Origin: Tigriopus japonicus
Lineage: Eukaryota; Arthropoda; Copepoda; Harpacticoida; Harpacticidae
Assembly (NCBI GenBank): GCA_010645155.1
Contig: CM021312.1
Span: forward strand, 10,866,456-10,930,455
Direction of reading: 5' to 3'
DNA length: 64,000 bases
Position numbers and translations under genes: made by a program. This document shows, in pieces, positions 44,800-56,640 of this stretch. The notes beneath the pieces are model-generated. The model was not told where the DNA came from, searched no databases, and saw only the letters and a program-made list of their open reading frames with translations. Each line of letters starts with the position of its first letter. The stretch's first letter is position 1.

Positions 44800-46348
44800 T
44801 AAATTGGTTTTATAGTGAATTTGAGGAAGTCAGATTTTAGCTCATATGTTTTGAGGGCAAAGCTAGGTTGTTGACTTTCTAGTTTACTTCGGAGTGTGCC
44901 TGCCTGGTTTTCTTGATAGATTTGTTGATTTTCGAATTTGACGGACGGTTTTAGTCTTGAAATTCCTGAACATCTATGATAGTTTGCTCGCCCGCTTTCA
45001 GAGCCATTGCCTCTTGATTTCAGCTACCCTACATTTCTCCCTTTTTCATTTTCTCGTACTCTTTTCAACTCTGCGCCCAACAACAGGTCATTGACCGCAA
45101 ATTGGTGATAAAATAATTGTTTTTTTCCTAGAATTGTACGCCCAGCATACAGTTTTTGACAGCAAATTTGAAGAAACACTGATTCAAAGTTCGCTTGGAG
45201 TTCGTTTGATCGGCATTGAAGTAAGCTTCAACGACGCCGGAGAACTTCCCTCTTCCCATGCTTCCAGTCATGCTTCTCCTCAATCAAACCTCATGTTAAG
45301 GCCAAATAGCATGATGGCTTACTTGAAGTTGACTTGAAGTCAATGCTTCTAGTACACCTTGGCACATGCTTAACATATGAGCTTTTGAAAAGTAGTTGGT
45401 ATTTTGTAATTGAAAAATCGTCAATGACATGGCCAAAAATGTAATTACTTACAATTACAATTACTTGGCCCAAAAATGTGTTTAATTGCAATTGCAATTA
45501 CATGTAATTGTAATTGAAATTACGTGATTGTAATTACAATTACAATTACTCCCCATCCCTGACAATTAGTAAATCATCTAAAAAACTAATTAAGCGATAT
45601 GGTAATTAAAACTGCATAGTAATTGCCAACGCCCTAAATTGCCAAAAGTCCCACTGGCAAATAATCCTCAGTTCTGCCGAAGCAAGTTATATTCATCAAT
45701 CAATGACAATATGACTTAATAAGTAAATGAATGATTGTGAAACCCACGAGAATGTGGCAAAAATAGGCGGCACAGATGCCTCTCGGGACTAAAACTGTTC
45801 GATGTGATTGCAAAAGGAGTGCTTAATTTCTAGTACCTAATTAACATTAAAACAATCTGAAATCTTGACTGCAAAAATGCAAAAAAATCTTTTTGCATCA
45901 AGTTTCCATCCCTAATGATACAAGACTTCTTGTCCATAACACCCTTGCACTAAGCCTTCAAGGCCATATTTTGACCAGCTGAAAAACCCAAATCCCAAAC
46001 AGCCCCTATATTCTATCTTGACCTGATCTAGGCCTGCTCAAATACCAACAGGCCCACCTAAGAGTTGTTATCCAAGCAACTTCGTCACCCTTTTTCAGGG
46101 GCCTGGCTGTCACTCTCTTCCTCTCTCCCTCTCCCTCTCTTTCTCATCTCGTCCTTATGTTTTGCATCGCCAATCTTCTCCTTCACCGTTTTCCATGAAC
46201 CAACTGTGTGACTGCATTCAACCTAGAGCATGATTGGGCCTTGTGTCTATGCCTATCCCAACATCTGCGGTTAGCGGTCATTCACGGGCTGTGTAAGCCA
46301 TCATGAACCATAAATAGTCCTCTCAAAAGTGCCCCACAACCTCTCAAA
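44800..46348. other. No gene; TAATTACA-rich hAT-like end
   Basis: Between 45430 and 45561 the sequence is made of GTAATTACAATTAC words and ends ACTCCCCATCCCTG. On the other strand this is CAGGGATGGGGAGTAATTG, a hAT-style terminus with subterminal repeats. The opposite end is not seen. A CT-rich tract (about 46111-46145) and the OCRL promoter region follow. Confidence 0.45.
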
Positions 46349-49300
46349 ATGACCACGGCCGATCAAATGCGGATCGTGGAGGCCAAACTGACCCGGATCT
46401 TGGATTGTGGGCCCGAATTGGGCCTCAAAGGTTTGGTCTTGGCTGAAGGAGGCTTGATTCAAGGCTGGGTTCAATCTCGACGCTTGATAGTGGTGGTGGG
46501 CGTGAACTCGGGTCAATACGCCTTGATCATTTTCACGTCGCAGGCGTTTCCCGTGAGTCGTGTCGAGGATTTGGCCATTGACGATGTCATTCCCGTGGAC
46601 AAAGAGCTCAAGTAGGATTTTCATCATGTTTGGTTCCTGAAAGAATGAGTGGTTTAGAATGATTAAAAAAATTATAAGTTTTTTTCTAAGTGTGTGTGAT
46701 CAGTATGTATTTCAGAGTTCGCGAACACAAGTATGCACAACCCGGCCAACTTGGGCAGGTTGATGGTTGTGAGTGTTGATAAAAAAAATACTGACGTAAA
46801 TTAAGATCTAATTGAAAGCTTCTTTCTCTTAACGGACAATATCTTTTATTCACCTTGGACTGTATTTTATTTCAAGCAATATATTTAAAGCTCCTGCGAA
46901 GTTATCGCTAACTTCGTGCTGAATTGCATTTTATTTACCTGAATCTTAGAAATCGATGATGACTTATTTTATTGTACATTCATGGGAATACTTTTTAGTA
47001 GTATGAAAGTTCCTACCTTGTTAAAAAAGGGATAAGATTCATCTTCTCACTCGAAACAAATCATGTCGGATTACAGATGCGAGATTGAGAGTGGCGATGC
47101 GGTTCTCGTCAACATCAAATCCGGCGCGTCCACCAAAATCATGCTCGAAATGTTGCCCGGTTACCATACGCAAAATTTTGTGGCCGAAATTTATCGCTTG
47201 ACCGATCTCATGCGACAGGATCGGAAAGGTGCCTCATCGTCTTCGGGGACGTGGTTGACCAAACTACGGGCTGCTCAAGCTGCCGGTGAGTCTATTTATG
47301 CCATGTTTCTTAGTTTTCTTACCTTCAACCTTCATTCAAGCTGATGATGTGGCTGTCATGATGCACGTGCTTTCCAAATATCACAGCTGCTATCTGGTGT
47401 CACTTGTATGGCTTGGTTTATCTCTTGTGCAAACTCAAACGATGCCTAGGGAGCGCAATAAACATGTTTCCTAACTTCCGAATCTTCTCTCATTTGGCAG
47501 ATGAAGACCTGTCTCGCAACTTGGCTCAATGGATGACATTGGGGGAGGAGCATAGGGCTGCCCCGCCCAATAATGGCTCACCGTCGACCAAGCCTCGTTC
47601 CAGTTCCGCCTTAGTTGACCTCGATGGCGATGGAGACGATCATAGCCATGAAACGTCCCTCAATCGACAAGAAATCGCATTGGGTGGTGCCACTCCAATT
47701 GCAGCACGGGAATCCGTGGTCAAGTACCAAATGGCCTTGAAAGAGGAACAATTCACCCACAAGCAGACCTTCACCGTGTTTTGCGGCACTTGGAACGTCA
47801 ATGGTCAATCGCCGGATTCGCAAGTTCAAGCGTGGTTGGCGGTGGATGAAGACCCACCGGATATCTATGCTATCGGTTTCCAAGAGCTCGATTTAAGTAA
47901 AGAGGCTTTCGTGTTTAATGAATCAATCAAAGAGGATGAGTGGCAGGCCATTGTGTTTGCCTCACTCCATCCCCAAGCCAAATATAAACGGGTCAAATTA
48001 GTGCGACTGGTCGGCATGATGCTCATCGTGTTCGCCAAGCACACCCATATGGAGCACATTTATGATGTCAGTTCCGAGACAGTGGGAACCGGTATCATGG
48101 GCAAGTTAGGTAACAAAGGAGGCGTAGCGATTCGATTCTCGTTTCATAACACCAGTATTTGCTTTGTGAACTCGCATTTGGCCGCCCATGTCTCCGAATT
48201 TGAGCGTCGGAATCAGGACTACCACGACATTTGTGCACGGATGGTATTCCAGAACTTCGTTCCCGCCAAAACCATTAAAGACCACGACCAGATCTTTTGG
48301 TTGGGAGATCTCAATTACCGAATTACGGATCTAGACGCCTCCACCGTGAAGGAGCTCCTCCAAGAGAACAATATTCCAGACCTTTTGCTCAGTGATCAGT
48401 TTCTCCAACAAAGGAAGCAACGGCGGGTTTTCACAGGTTTCAAAGAGGGCGACATAACCTTCATCCCGACGTACAAATTCGATCCGGGAACCAACACGTG
48501 GGACACCAGCGAAAAGGCCCGAGCTCCAGCTTGGACAGACCGTATATTGTGGCGAGGCGATTACATCGACCAGATCGCCTATCGAAGTCACATGGAGCTC
48601 AAGGTCAGCGACCACAAGCCCGTGTCCGCCGTTTTCAAGGCAGGTGTCAAAGTGATCAATCCGGTCAAATACCGCAAGATCTACGAAGACGTCATGAAGA
48701 AGCTGGACCGGCTCGAAAACGAGTTCCTGCCCCAGGTCACCGTCGAGACGACTGAGATCATTTTCGACGGAAAAGTCCATTTCCTAGAGACCTACACCAA
48801 AACCTTGACAGTGGCCAACACGGGCCAAGTGCCGGTTCAGTACGAGTTCATCAAGAAGTTGAACGATACCAGTATTTGTAAGCCCTGGCTGACGGTGGAG
48901 CCCAGTATGGGCTTCATTATGCCAGGGGAGAAGAGCGACATTGCTTTGGAGCTTCACGTCGACAAAACGACGGCTGGCTCGTTAAACGCGGGGAGTGATC
49001 AAATGTACGACATCTTGGTTCTTCATCTGGTAGGTGGGAAGGACATCTTCATCACCGTCAGTGGCGAGTATCAAAAGAGTTGTTTCGGTGCTTCGATCAA
49101 TGCCCTCTGTCAGATGACTGTGCCCATTTCCGAGCTCTCTGTGGGCGCACTCATGGACCTCGAGAAACCCCCTTCCACAGGACCCACCCCTTCCAATGGA
49201 GGCGAAGAGCCCTACCCGGTGCCCAAAGAGCTTTGGTTCCTTTGCGACCTAATCACTTCCTTAGGATTGGATCAGGAGCAACTATTTCTACAACCCGGCC

Positions 49301-49749
49301 TTCGCAAAGAGATCCTGGAGATTCGAGATTGGCTTGATACGGGCTTGCCCGTGGACAAACCGAATGTGTCCATTCATTCGGCGGCCGAAACCTTGCTCCT
49401 ATTCCTGGAATCCTTACGCGAGCCCATCTTGCCGTTCAGTTTGTTCGGTCGGTGCTTGGAAGTCTCGTCGAATTACTTGCACTGCAAGCAGATCATCTCT
49501 CAATTGCCTCAAAATCATAAGAATGTTTTCAATTATATGACAGCCTTTCTTCGAGAGGTCATCCGCCATTCGGCGCAAAATGGTATTGATCCCAAGATTA
49601 TGGCCACTTTGTTCGCAGGAATATTCCTGAGGGACCCACCTGGTACAAACTATGGACCGGGTTTGCGCGGCAAAACAAATCAACAACTGGTTGACCACCG
49701 GAAGGCGCGATTTGTGCACCATTTCATGATTAACGAGCCAGATGATTAG
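46349..49749 (+). CDS. OCRL: Inositol polyphosphate 5-phosphatase OCRL/INPP5B
   Basis: Removes the 5-phosphate from PI(4,5)P2 on endosomes and Golgi. Exons 46349-46611, 47077-47285 and 47501-49749 join in phase to 906 residues (human OCRL 901). Exons 1-2 give an N-terminal PH-like domain. The clathrin-box-like LVDLD is at 195-199. The phosphatase domain runs from about 248 to 540: GTWNVNG 253-259, WLGDLNYR 424-431 (catalytic Asp/Asn), PAWTDRI 500-506, SDHKPV 527-532. An ASH domain (about 545-720) and a RhoGAP-like domain (about 731-900) follow; the canonical arginine-finger motif is not evident, as in OCRL. It ends EPDD with no CAAX box, so it resembles OCRL more than INPP5B, though one arthropod gene may stand for both. 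The whole catalytic and C-terminal part lies in one 2.2-kb exon. Confidence 0.97.
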
Positions 49750-51262
49750 TGACAAAAAAGACCAACAACACCCGTTTCCTTCAAGTGTACTGGATAGTAC
49801 AATGGATTCTCAATCAAACCGTTTACTTATTCGTCGAACCGATTTATCTTTGTTCAAGCTCCTCTCCCCCTAATTCCTGGAGATAATTTTATCTGTTATT
49901 GTAAGTCTTGTGTTAACCGTTCATATTCCTGGAGCTTGATAATTTATTTGACAAATAACAGTTTATGCATTAATTTGTAGCAATGACCCTCTTTTTCGCG
50001 ACAAGAGTAGAATTCAAACATTTTAGTGCTTCGGTGTCCCTAAAAAAAGGAGCAAATAACTTGTCCTTTCCTTTTCCAACATGAAGATACACAAATGGAA
50101 TTGCACTTATGATTCTTTTCTAGATAATCCGCAAAAGTAAGCTTAAAAAGAAAATGCTTCTTCAAAATTACACGTTGATTACCTCGATGATGCAATGCCT
50201 TTTTTGATTTGGTTAGGCAAAGGTTCCTCGTGAAAGTTACAAAAGACCATATGATATCCGAGACGAACTTTTGCTTTTCCATTGGTTTTTTAACTTCTGG
50301 CATTTAATATTCTACCTTTTTTTAAACCTTAGCCCTTACAACAGTCCTCATTTCATTTCCTTTCCTAAGGAAGCTTTGTGGATTTGCTAACGCGAAAAAA
50401 GCATTGATTAAACATTCGGACATTTTTTAACTCCGGAAGTGAAATACTTACAAATTGGCAAAATAAAAAATATATAAATAGAAATGTTGGTATTTAACAC
50501 GTTGCAAACTTTTTATAGTCAGTGTTCTCTTAATGAGGCAAATGAGTCAGTTTTTGTTGTTAAAAATGTATGCAGCTAGTTCTTTAACTAAATGGTAGAT
50601 CATTCGACATTGTTTAAGTTTTGTTGTACCACGAACTGAAATTCTGAAAAGATGCCTTCATCCACTTGCAGGGCAGCTCCTTTGAATTTTGTCCACAAAT
50701 CTGTGATTTTGTCACCCTCTTTTAAATAGGATACATCTTAGCTAAGTATTGGTATTAAATACTTTCTTTTTTTCGTACCAAAATCAGTTTGACAGGAATT
50801 CACAGGAATTGGCTTCCCTGAAGGGCAGACTGGCCGTCAACCTGACTGCCAAAATCGACAGAAGACTGAATCAAGATAAAGCCTAGTAAACATTCAACTT
50901 GCTCCTACACTTGCTGCAATTTTTCTGTCTAAATTCAATTATTTAAAAGGCTTCAGACCTTCAGAAACATCATATGATCTTGCATCCTTCAAATTGCTCG
51001 GTTTCTACTTCTGAATCACGCTGCATCCGCCCAAAGGCCGATCCGTTTGCTGCTCAACAGCCACTCACTTTGGATTCAGACCAGCCTTGCTTATCTTGCT
51101 TTCTATCCCATCCTCTTGGTTTAGCCTTGAAGGCTGACTCCCTTCCCTTTTACAGTGAAAGTGGAAACAAAGTCTGCAAAACTCCAGATTTTCACATTTC
51201 TTGACCATTTAGCCCGCACATAATAGCCCAAAAATTGCAGAGTAGCCCACCTGTCCCTGGAT
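49750..51262. other. No gene recognised
   Basis: 3' UTR of OCRL and spacer before GOLGA7. A likely acceptor (AAAATTGCAG) ends at 51240, 22 bases before the GOLGA7 ATG. Short frames (50040-50303 minus, 50974-51204) have no domain. Confidence 0.5.
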
Positions 51263-51757
51263 ATGTCGGCCCCCGGGGGTGGAATGGGCTCTAGGGGCGT
51301 GGTCACGGCCCAACCGGGTGCTTCGGCCAATCCCACCGTGATTAATTTCAATAATTGCAAGAAAATCTTCATTCAACGAGATTATTCCGAAGGTTGCGGG
51401 GTGCGATTTTTGAGCCGATTTCCACCCGAACTTGAAGGCCGCATTGATCGACAACAATTCGAGTTTACCGTCAACATGATGAATAACATGTATGCTGAGG
51501 CTGAGAAGGCTAATTGTTCGACCTTTTGCGAAGGCTGCATGGCGTGTGTCACGGCCTATGTGATCTATTTCTGCTCGGAAACTCATTACGAAAAATGTCT
51601 CCGGAAAGTGGCTCGATTTGTGGTCGAGCAAAACGAAGATGTCTGGACCAAGCGCGGTTTACTCATCACGGATCCCATTGAACGCGGACTTCGCGTGATC
51701 GAAATTAGTCTTTTAACCGAACCCGCCACTTCTCCCGTGGGTAACAATCAAGCTTAG
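51263..51757 (+). CDS. GOLGA7: Golgin subfamily A member 7 (Erf4 domain)
   Basis: Accessory subunit of DHHC palmitoyltransferases (ZDHHC9 and relatives) at the Golgi; the complex palmitoylates Ras and other proteins. 164 residues against 137 in human; the extra length is mainly a Gly/Ala-rich N-terminus. The Erf4 core is clear: KIFIQRDYSEG at 34-44, FPPELEGRIDRQQFE, then MYAEAEKANCSTFCEGCMAC with the cysteine cluster that is itself palmitoylated, a hydrophobic stretch TAYVIYFCSETHYEKCL, and TDPIERGLRVIEI near the end. Single coding exon. It is followed after only 45 bases by DNTTIP1 on the same strand. Confidence 0.96.
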   Translation: MSAPGGGMGSRGVVTAQPGASANPTVINFNNCKKIFIQRDYSEGCGVRFLSRFPPELEGRIDRQQFEFTVNMMNNMYAEAEKANCSTFCEGCMACVTAYVIYFCSETHYEKCLRKVARFVVEQNEDVWTKRGLLITDPIERGLRVIEISLLTEPATSPVGNNQA

Positions 51758-51802
51758 TCAAATCCAGTGTTCTAGGAGCCTCGTTTCTTTCAATTCAGTG
51801 CC
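51758..51802 (+). promoter_or_regulatory. Intercistronic spacer with acceptor site
   Basis: The 45 bases between the GOLGA7 stop and the DNTTIP1 ATG contain TTTCTTTCAATTCAG (AG at 51797-51798), a good pyrimidine-rich 3' splice site four bases before the ATG. No AATAAA is present. This fits trans-splicing, a shared upstream exon, or a dicistronic message. Confidence 0.6.
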
Positions 51803-53760
51803 ATGACCAAGTTCAGTCAACGACTCAAGACTTTAGAGGCCATTGGGCGGAGCTCTATTCATCAGAGTCTGGTCACGCCCGCCTCACACGTGGCCATGGC
51901 TCGAGCTCGAGCTTCGGCTTTGCAAGATCCACGTGAAGCAATGGATCTGGTGAGGACTTTGGTGCAAACCAATTTAACTCGGGAAATCAAGGCCGTGATG
52001 ACCAAGTATTCGGAGGCCTTTTTCCGTCCTGCGTTTAAGAATGCCGTGGCCAATTTGGGCGAAGATCGCGTCCCGCCCAAATTGGTGGAAGAGGTGTGTG
52101 TTCAAGCATTGCGCTCGGCTACTGAGACGCTTTTTGCTTCGGCCGATGCCCGTGAAACTAATCAAAGTGTAGGTTTAAAAAGGTCAAGTGCGGAAGGTGC
52201 GGGTTCTCAGTCTTTAGGGACACCAGTTAAGAAAAAGAAGAAGAAAAATAAACGTCATGAGCATTTGCATGATCGAAATTCAAAACCAAATACGGATCTG
52301 ATTCTGGTATCCAAGACGGGAAAACCCGTGAGAAGAGAAGGACCTAAATGGGACTCGCAAAGACTTTCGCCCGATTCTTTGTTCATTCTCGGTTCCAAGG
52401 CCAACAAGGCCTTAGGATTTGGACAAACCCGGGGACGATTGTATATCAAGCATCCTGAGTATTTCAAGTGAGTCTTTTTTACCTTGATTGGTTATCCATA
52501 GGGATGGTTCGGCATCGGATCGGTTCTGACATCACCTCGTCGCAAGTTGAATCCAGAAAATTTGTAACTGACCCGCCCAAGTTGTAACTAACTTTTTAGG
52601 AATCAATAACCGAAATGGTTCTGACTGATTGAGGGTTTTGTCTCGTTTTTATACCACTTATTTCCACTTTCTATTGCTATAGACACTTACTCGTTAAAAG
52701 TACATGCATTACCATTTTTGTAAATTATCGCAGATAGTAAGGAAATTATTAAATGAGGTCCGTTCGGAACCGATTCGGAATCGGGAAAAAAACTTAGCCC
52801 TTTAAGTCTTAAACAATTGAAAGATAAAAAGAAAAAACAATTCCTTTTTGTAGGTATTCTGGCGATCAAGAGGACAAGGAATGGTTGGCCAAGAACCAGT
52901 TGATGACCACCACGGGTGGCAAAGCCTATCTAATGGTTTTGGAGGACATATTAGAACTAGCCCAATCTCCCGATTATGCCTCCCATCCCCGTCAACAACC
53001 GAACGAACTCATCGGTTTCACGGTGCCCGAATTCATGTTAGCCAAGATGAAATGCTTCATCGATCATTTGAAAACCGACCAAACCATTCCCGACGAATCC
53101 CTGCTCAAATACGCCGACCAACAATTCGCTCTTTGGGAAGAAGCTCGCAAGGGACTCACGGGACTGTCTTCCAACTCGTCCACAGCCGCTCTTGCCATCA
53201 AATTCGAACCAGAAGTCCCCAAAGTATCTAAATGCAACGGTATTCTACTTTCCAACCCTTCCAACACCCCCTCCGATAACAACAGTAACATCGAACTCGA
53301 CACTGATGAGGAACAGAAGGTCAAAGTTCAAGAGATTCTCAATGAGATCAAAAAAGAGGAAGCTGCCGTGGCCGCAGCATCATCGGTTAGTGATTCGGTA
53401 GCGACTTCATCGAGTTCAGGAGCTGAAGATGTCGATCTTGGGTTTTTACACGGCATGAACCTGAACCATTTGGTCCGCGAATTGGAATTTGCTGCCTCTG
53501 GCAGTGCGGCAGAGCATTTATCTGGATTATTGTCTTTGGCAGCCGATGATGTGAGTGGTGAGGAGGTCTTCCCGGATTTGGCACACGAGTCAGACGATCT
53601 TGGCCAGACTTCGGATAAGGTCAAGTCCAATAGGGACAATGATGACTCACCCAAGTTTAGTAATAATCACCGAGAAATGACCTCGGACCATTCGGTAAAT
53701 GACGGATCAGTTGGTTCAAATTCCACTCTTGAAGCGCTGGAAGGCCTCCAGTTTCCTTGA
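51803..53760 (+). CDS. DNTTIP1: DNTTIP1-like MiDAC subunit, 2 exons
   Basis: Scaffold of the mitotic deacetylase complex (HDAC1/2 with MIDEAS-type proteins) in the nucleus. Exons 51803-52467 and 52854-53760 join in phase to 523 residues. Residues about 45-112 (LVRTLVQTNLTREIKAVMTK...) match the N-terminal dimerisation domain. A lysine-rich nuclear signal (KKKKKKNKR) is at 143-151. The C-terminal DNA-binding domain spans the intron, with GRLYIKHPEYFK in exon 1 and SGDQEDKEWLAKNQLMTTTG in exon 2, and ends near 297. Residues 298-523 are a Ser/Asp/Glu-rich extension absent from the 329-residue human protein. The start codon opens the conserved N-terminus. Likely co-transcribed with GOLGA7. Confidence 0.92.
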
Positions 53761-53859
53761 CCTAATTTGCTCTTTCAATTCTTGGTACATAGAGAAATAA
53801 TTGACGATTTACGTGCTCTCTTTCTTGCTCCATTTCTACTTGTAGAGTTGCATCAGAAG

Positions 53860-53865
53860 AATAAA
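53860..53865 (+). terminator. Poly(A) signal of DNTTIP1
   Basis: AATAAA 100 bases after the stop codon. It is the first one after GOLGA7 as well, since none lies in the 45-base spacer. Confidence 0.55.
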
Positions 53866-55814
53866 AAACATACGGCATTTGAAGAACGAGGACATTCGGG
53901 TTAGCATGAAAAAGAATGGTGCGAATTTCTGCGTACTTGGTACATGTTCGTAATAATCAGGGCCCGGAAATAGTTGCAGTTTTGCTGTGGAGTAGAAATT
54001 CTAGAGGGTCCAAGGAGTATGGTCAACTAAAGAATGTATGGTCAAAAAGCGATCACGCTCTTCCACATGACATTCAAACGTCTCACAATTTTCCACAAAA
54101 AAGGAAATTGTCACATAAGATTGACCTACTTCGAATGAATGCTTCCTAGTGCTTTGGATTTTTTGTGTTTTGGGTCTTTTATTTAGTAGTGATGCGATCA
54201 AACAAAGAGTGTCAAACAGAGTTTGTGTCCCTAAGTTTTCTGGAAGTCAATCTGTATTAAACATGTTTGACCCAAAAACTTAAACAAGGGGCAGTATGGC
54301 AACACTTGGCCAAAAGAATGTTTGAAACGCATCAGTAATATTCAGGAAATAATCCTGACCATGGCTCTTTCATCGTGATAAAACTTGAGCGATATTCTTA
54401 AAATAGAGTACTTCTATTTACTGGAGCCAGAAAGAACCATGGTTTAAGTTTAAAGCCTCAAAGGGCCAGAACCTTTGGATAAACACCTAAGAGCCCATGC
54501 AGCCCTGTCATGTATATGTAATAAGTAGGGCTCGATTGAAGTTTTTGTTATTTTTTCGTCTGAAGTTGCCTTTTTTTGCCCTACACCAGCAATATTTTTT
54601 GTCATGTGTGGCGTAGGAATGTCACTCTTTTAGATAAAAATGTCAAATTTGGCCAAATTTTTGTCTAAATTTTGGCAAAAGTTTGTTGTCACCCTTTGTT
54701 GGCATCCTTAAGAACGCAGTCTTACTTGGCACAAATTCTATATGAAGAAAAAATGTATTTTGGGAAGGACCTGAACGAGCACGTGTAAAATATATCTGTC
54801 TATTAACTTTATAGAGTCCGGAATAATCGTATAGACCGGATAAGGGAATATGGATTTTAATTTCGGATAAATATGGATGAATGGAAGGAGGTCTTAATGG
54901 TATGAAGTGTAAGAAGAGAATGACGTGGAAGACAGAAGGAGAAAGGTTATAATCGGAAAGATTATTATGCCACAGGCACACAACCTATGTTTCACAATAA
55001 CTCCAGAGTCCTTTAAGCGCAACCAGTGAAATAGAAAACACGTGCAACCTTTTAGCTTTAATACGCAAAATTTTTGTCCTTTCGTGTCCAATATACATTG
55101 AGAAGTTCGAAAATGTCAAACGTTTGTGTCAGGGTGCAATATTTGGAGCTGTATTACTAAGGTGACCTCCCAGTCAACTGCTCGTTAAAGGACCCAATGA
55201 CATATTGAAAGTTTTAGGGTAAACCTCGTATGTCAGCGTCTTGAGGTATAATTAAACTCCCTCTTTCCCACACATGCTTGACAAGCCTACCTTTTTGCCT
55301 ATCATTGAATTCCTATGAGCTATTATGCAGAATATCAAATGAGCGAGACAATCATGAACTTAAAAGATGACTAAGTATCGCCGAGAACAAATCAAAACTC
55401 AATTGTACGGTTTTACTGTTATTGGTTGTATTAAGTCTTGGGCAGTCTAGAGAGCATAAATCAATTCACGTTTTCAATGAGAGTTCAGTCAACACTTTGG
55501 AGAATGCTTTCAGTTGCACTCGCTCCAAAGCCATTGCCGGCATCTACATCAGATTTTCAAAGAAATAGTTGTTACTCATATGAACTGAAGAATTACACTC
55601 TAGATTTCCGCAACTTTCAATCCCTTCAATCTGTACGTGTGTAAGATACTAAGTGATTCCGCGCTGTGTCTTGGCTGGTATTCTGACACAAGGAGGCAAT
55701 CAATCCAGAGGGGACCTTAGCAAGACGAGCATTTTTCCGAACATGAAAAGTGTCTCCACTAATTGATGGCAACATCCTTCTAGCTAATCTTCTTATACCA
55801 AACCACGTAAGGAC
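53866..55814. other. No gene recognised
   Basis: Non-coding. 54258-54330 resembles 24893-24970 (shared TTGACCCAAAAA and ATGGCAACAC words). TAGGGCTCGATTG at 54526 resembles a hAT end, but its partner was not found. Confidence 0.45.
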
Positions 55815-56640
55815 TTGACGGCATTCTGTTGGCATCCTTTCCCCAGCGAACTGGGACAAAGCGATTCCGTTGCGCGGCCGGTGAGGGCGCTCTTCCTTGA
55901 TGGCAATCCCAGCATGAGACTGGCGATTCCATTTTGTAGCCGGCGAGGGCGTTCTTCGGTTGGTTCAAATTCCAGCATTCCGAGCGGGTCAATTCCATAG
56001 CGTTGTCCAAGGTGGATAATTCCGTTATTCTTTCAGTGGCCTGTGAAGGCATTCTTTTGGCAATCCCAGCGTAACAAGCATGGCGATTCCTTTTTCTGAA
56101 CTCAAAGATCCGGCATTATGAGCGCGGCAAATTCAATGCATGCATGGCCTGTGAAGGCATTTCGTGTTGGCAATCCCGGCGTGACGAGCGCGACGATTCC
56201 AATTTACGGCCTGTGGAGGCGTTCCTGGATGGCAATCCCAACATTTCAAGCCTGGCGATTCCAATGCTTGACCTGTGGAGGCATTCCGTGGTGACAATCC
56301 CGGCGTAACGAGCGCGGCGATTCCGATTCTTGGCCTATGAAGGCGTTCCTGATTGGCAATCCCAGCATAAACGAGCGTGGCGATTCCAATTCGTGGCCTA
56401 TGAAGGCGTTCCTGATTGGCAATCCCAGCATTAACGAGCGTGGCGATTCCGATTCGTGGCCTATGAAGGCGTACCTGGTTGGCAATTCCAGCTTTACGAG
56501 CCTGGCAATTCCAATACATGACTTGCGAAGTCGTTCTTCGAGGCAATCTCAGCATTACGAGCATGAAGATCCCATTTCGTAGCCTGTGAAGGCGTTCCTT
56601 GGCGACAATCCCAGCGTGACGAGCATGGCCATTGTACACC
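55815..56640. repeat. 62-63 bp minisatellite, about 12 units
   Basis: Units carry, in order, GTGAAGGCGTTCCT, TGGCAATCCCAGC, ACGAGCGTGGCGATTCC and a GGCCT end. Central units (56336-56460) are nearly identical at 63 bp; outer ones are degenerate, and some are 62 bp. It is visibly less AT-rich than its surroundings. Because 63 is a multiple of three, several frames on both strands stay open, but unit-length changes break them, so it is unlikely to be coding. Confidence 0.85.

Noticed and set aside
46111..46145. CT-rich tract upstream of OCRL as a possible promoter element
   Set aside because: A simple low-complexity tract; nothing in the sequence fixes a transcription start there.
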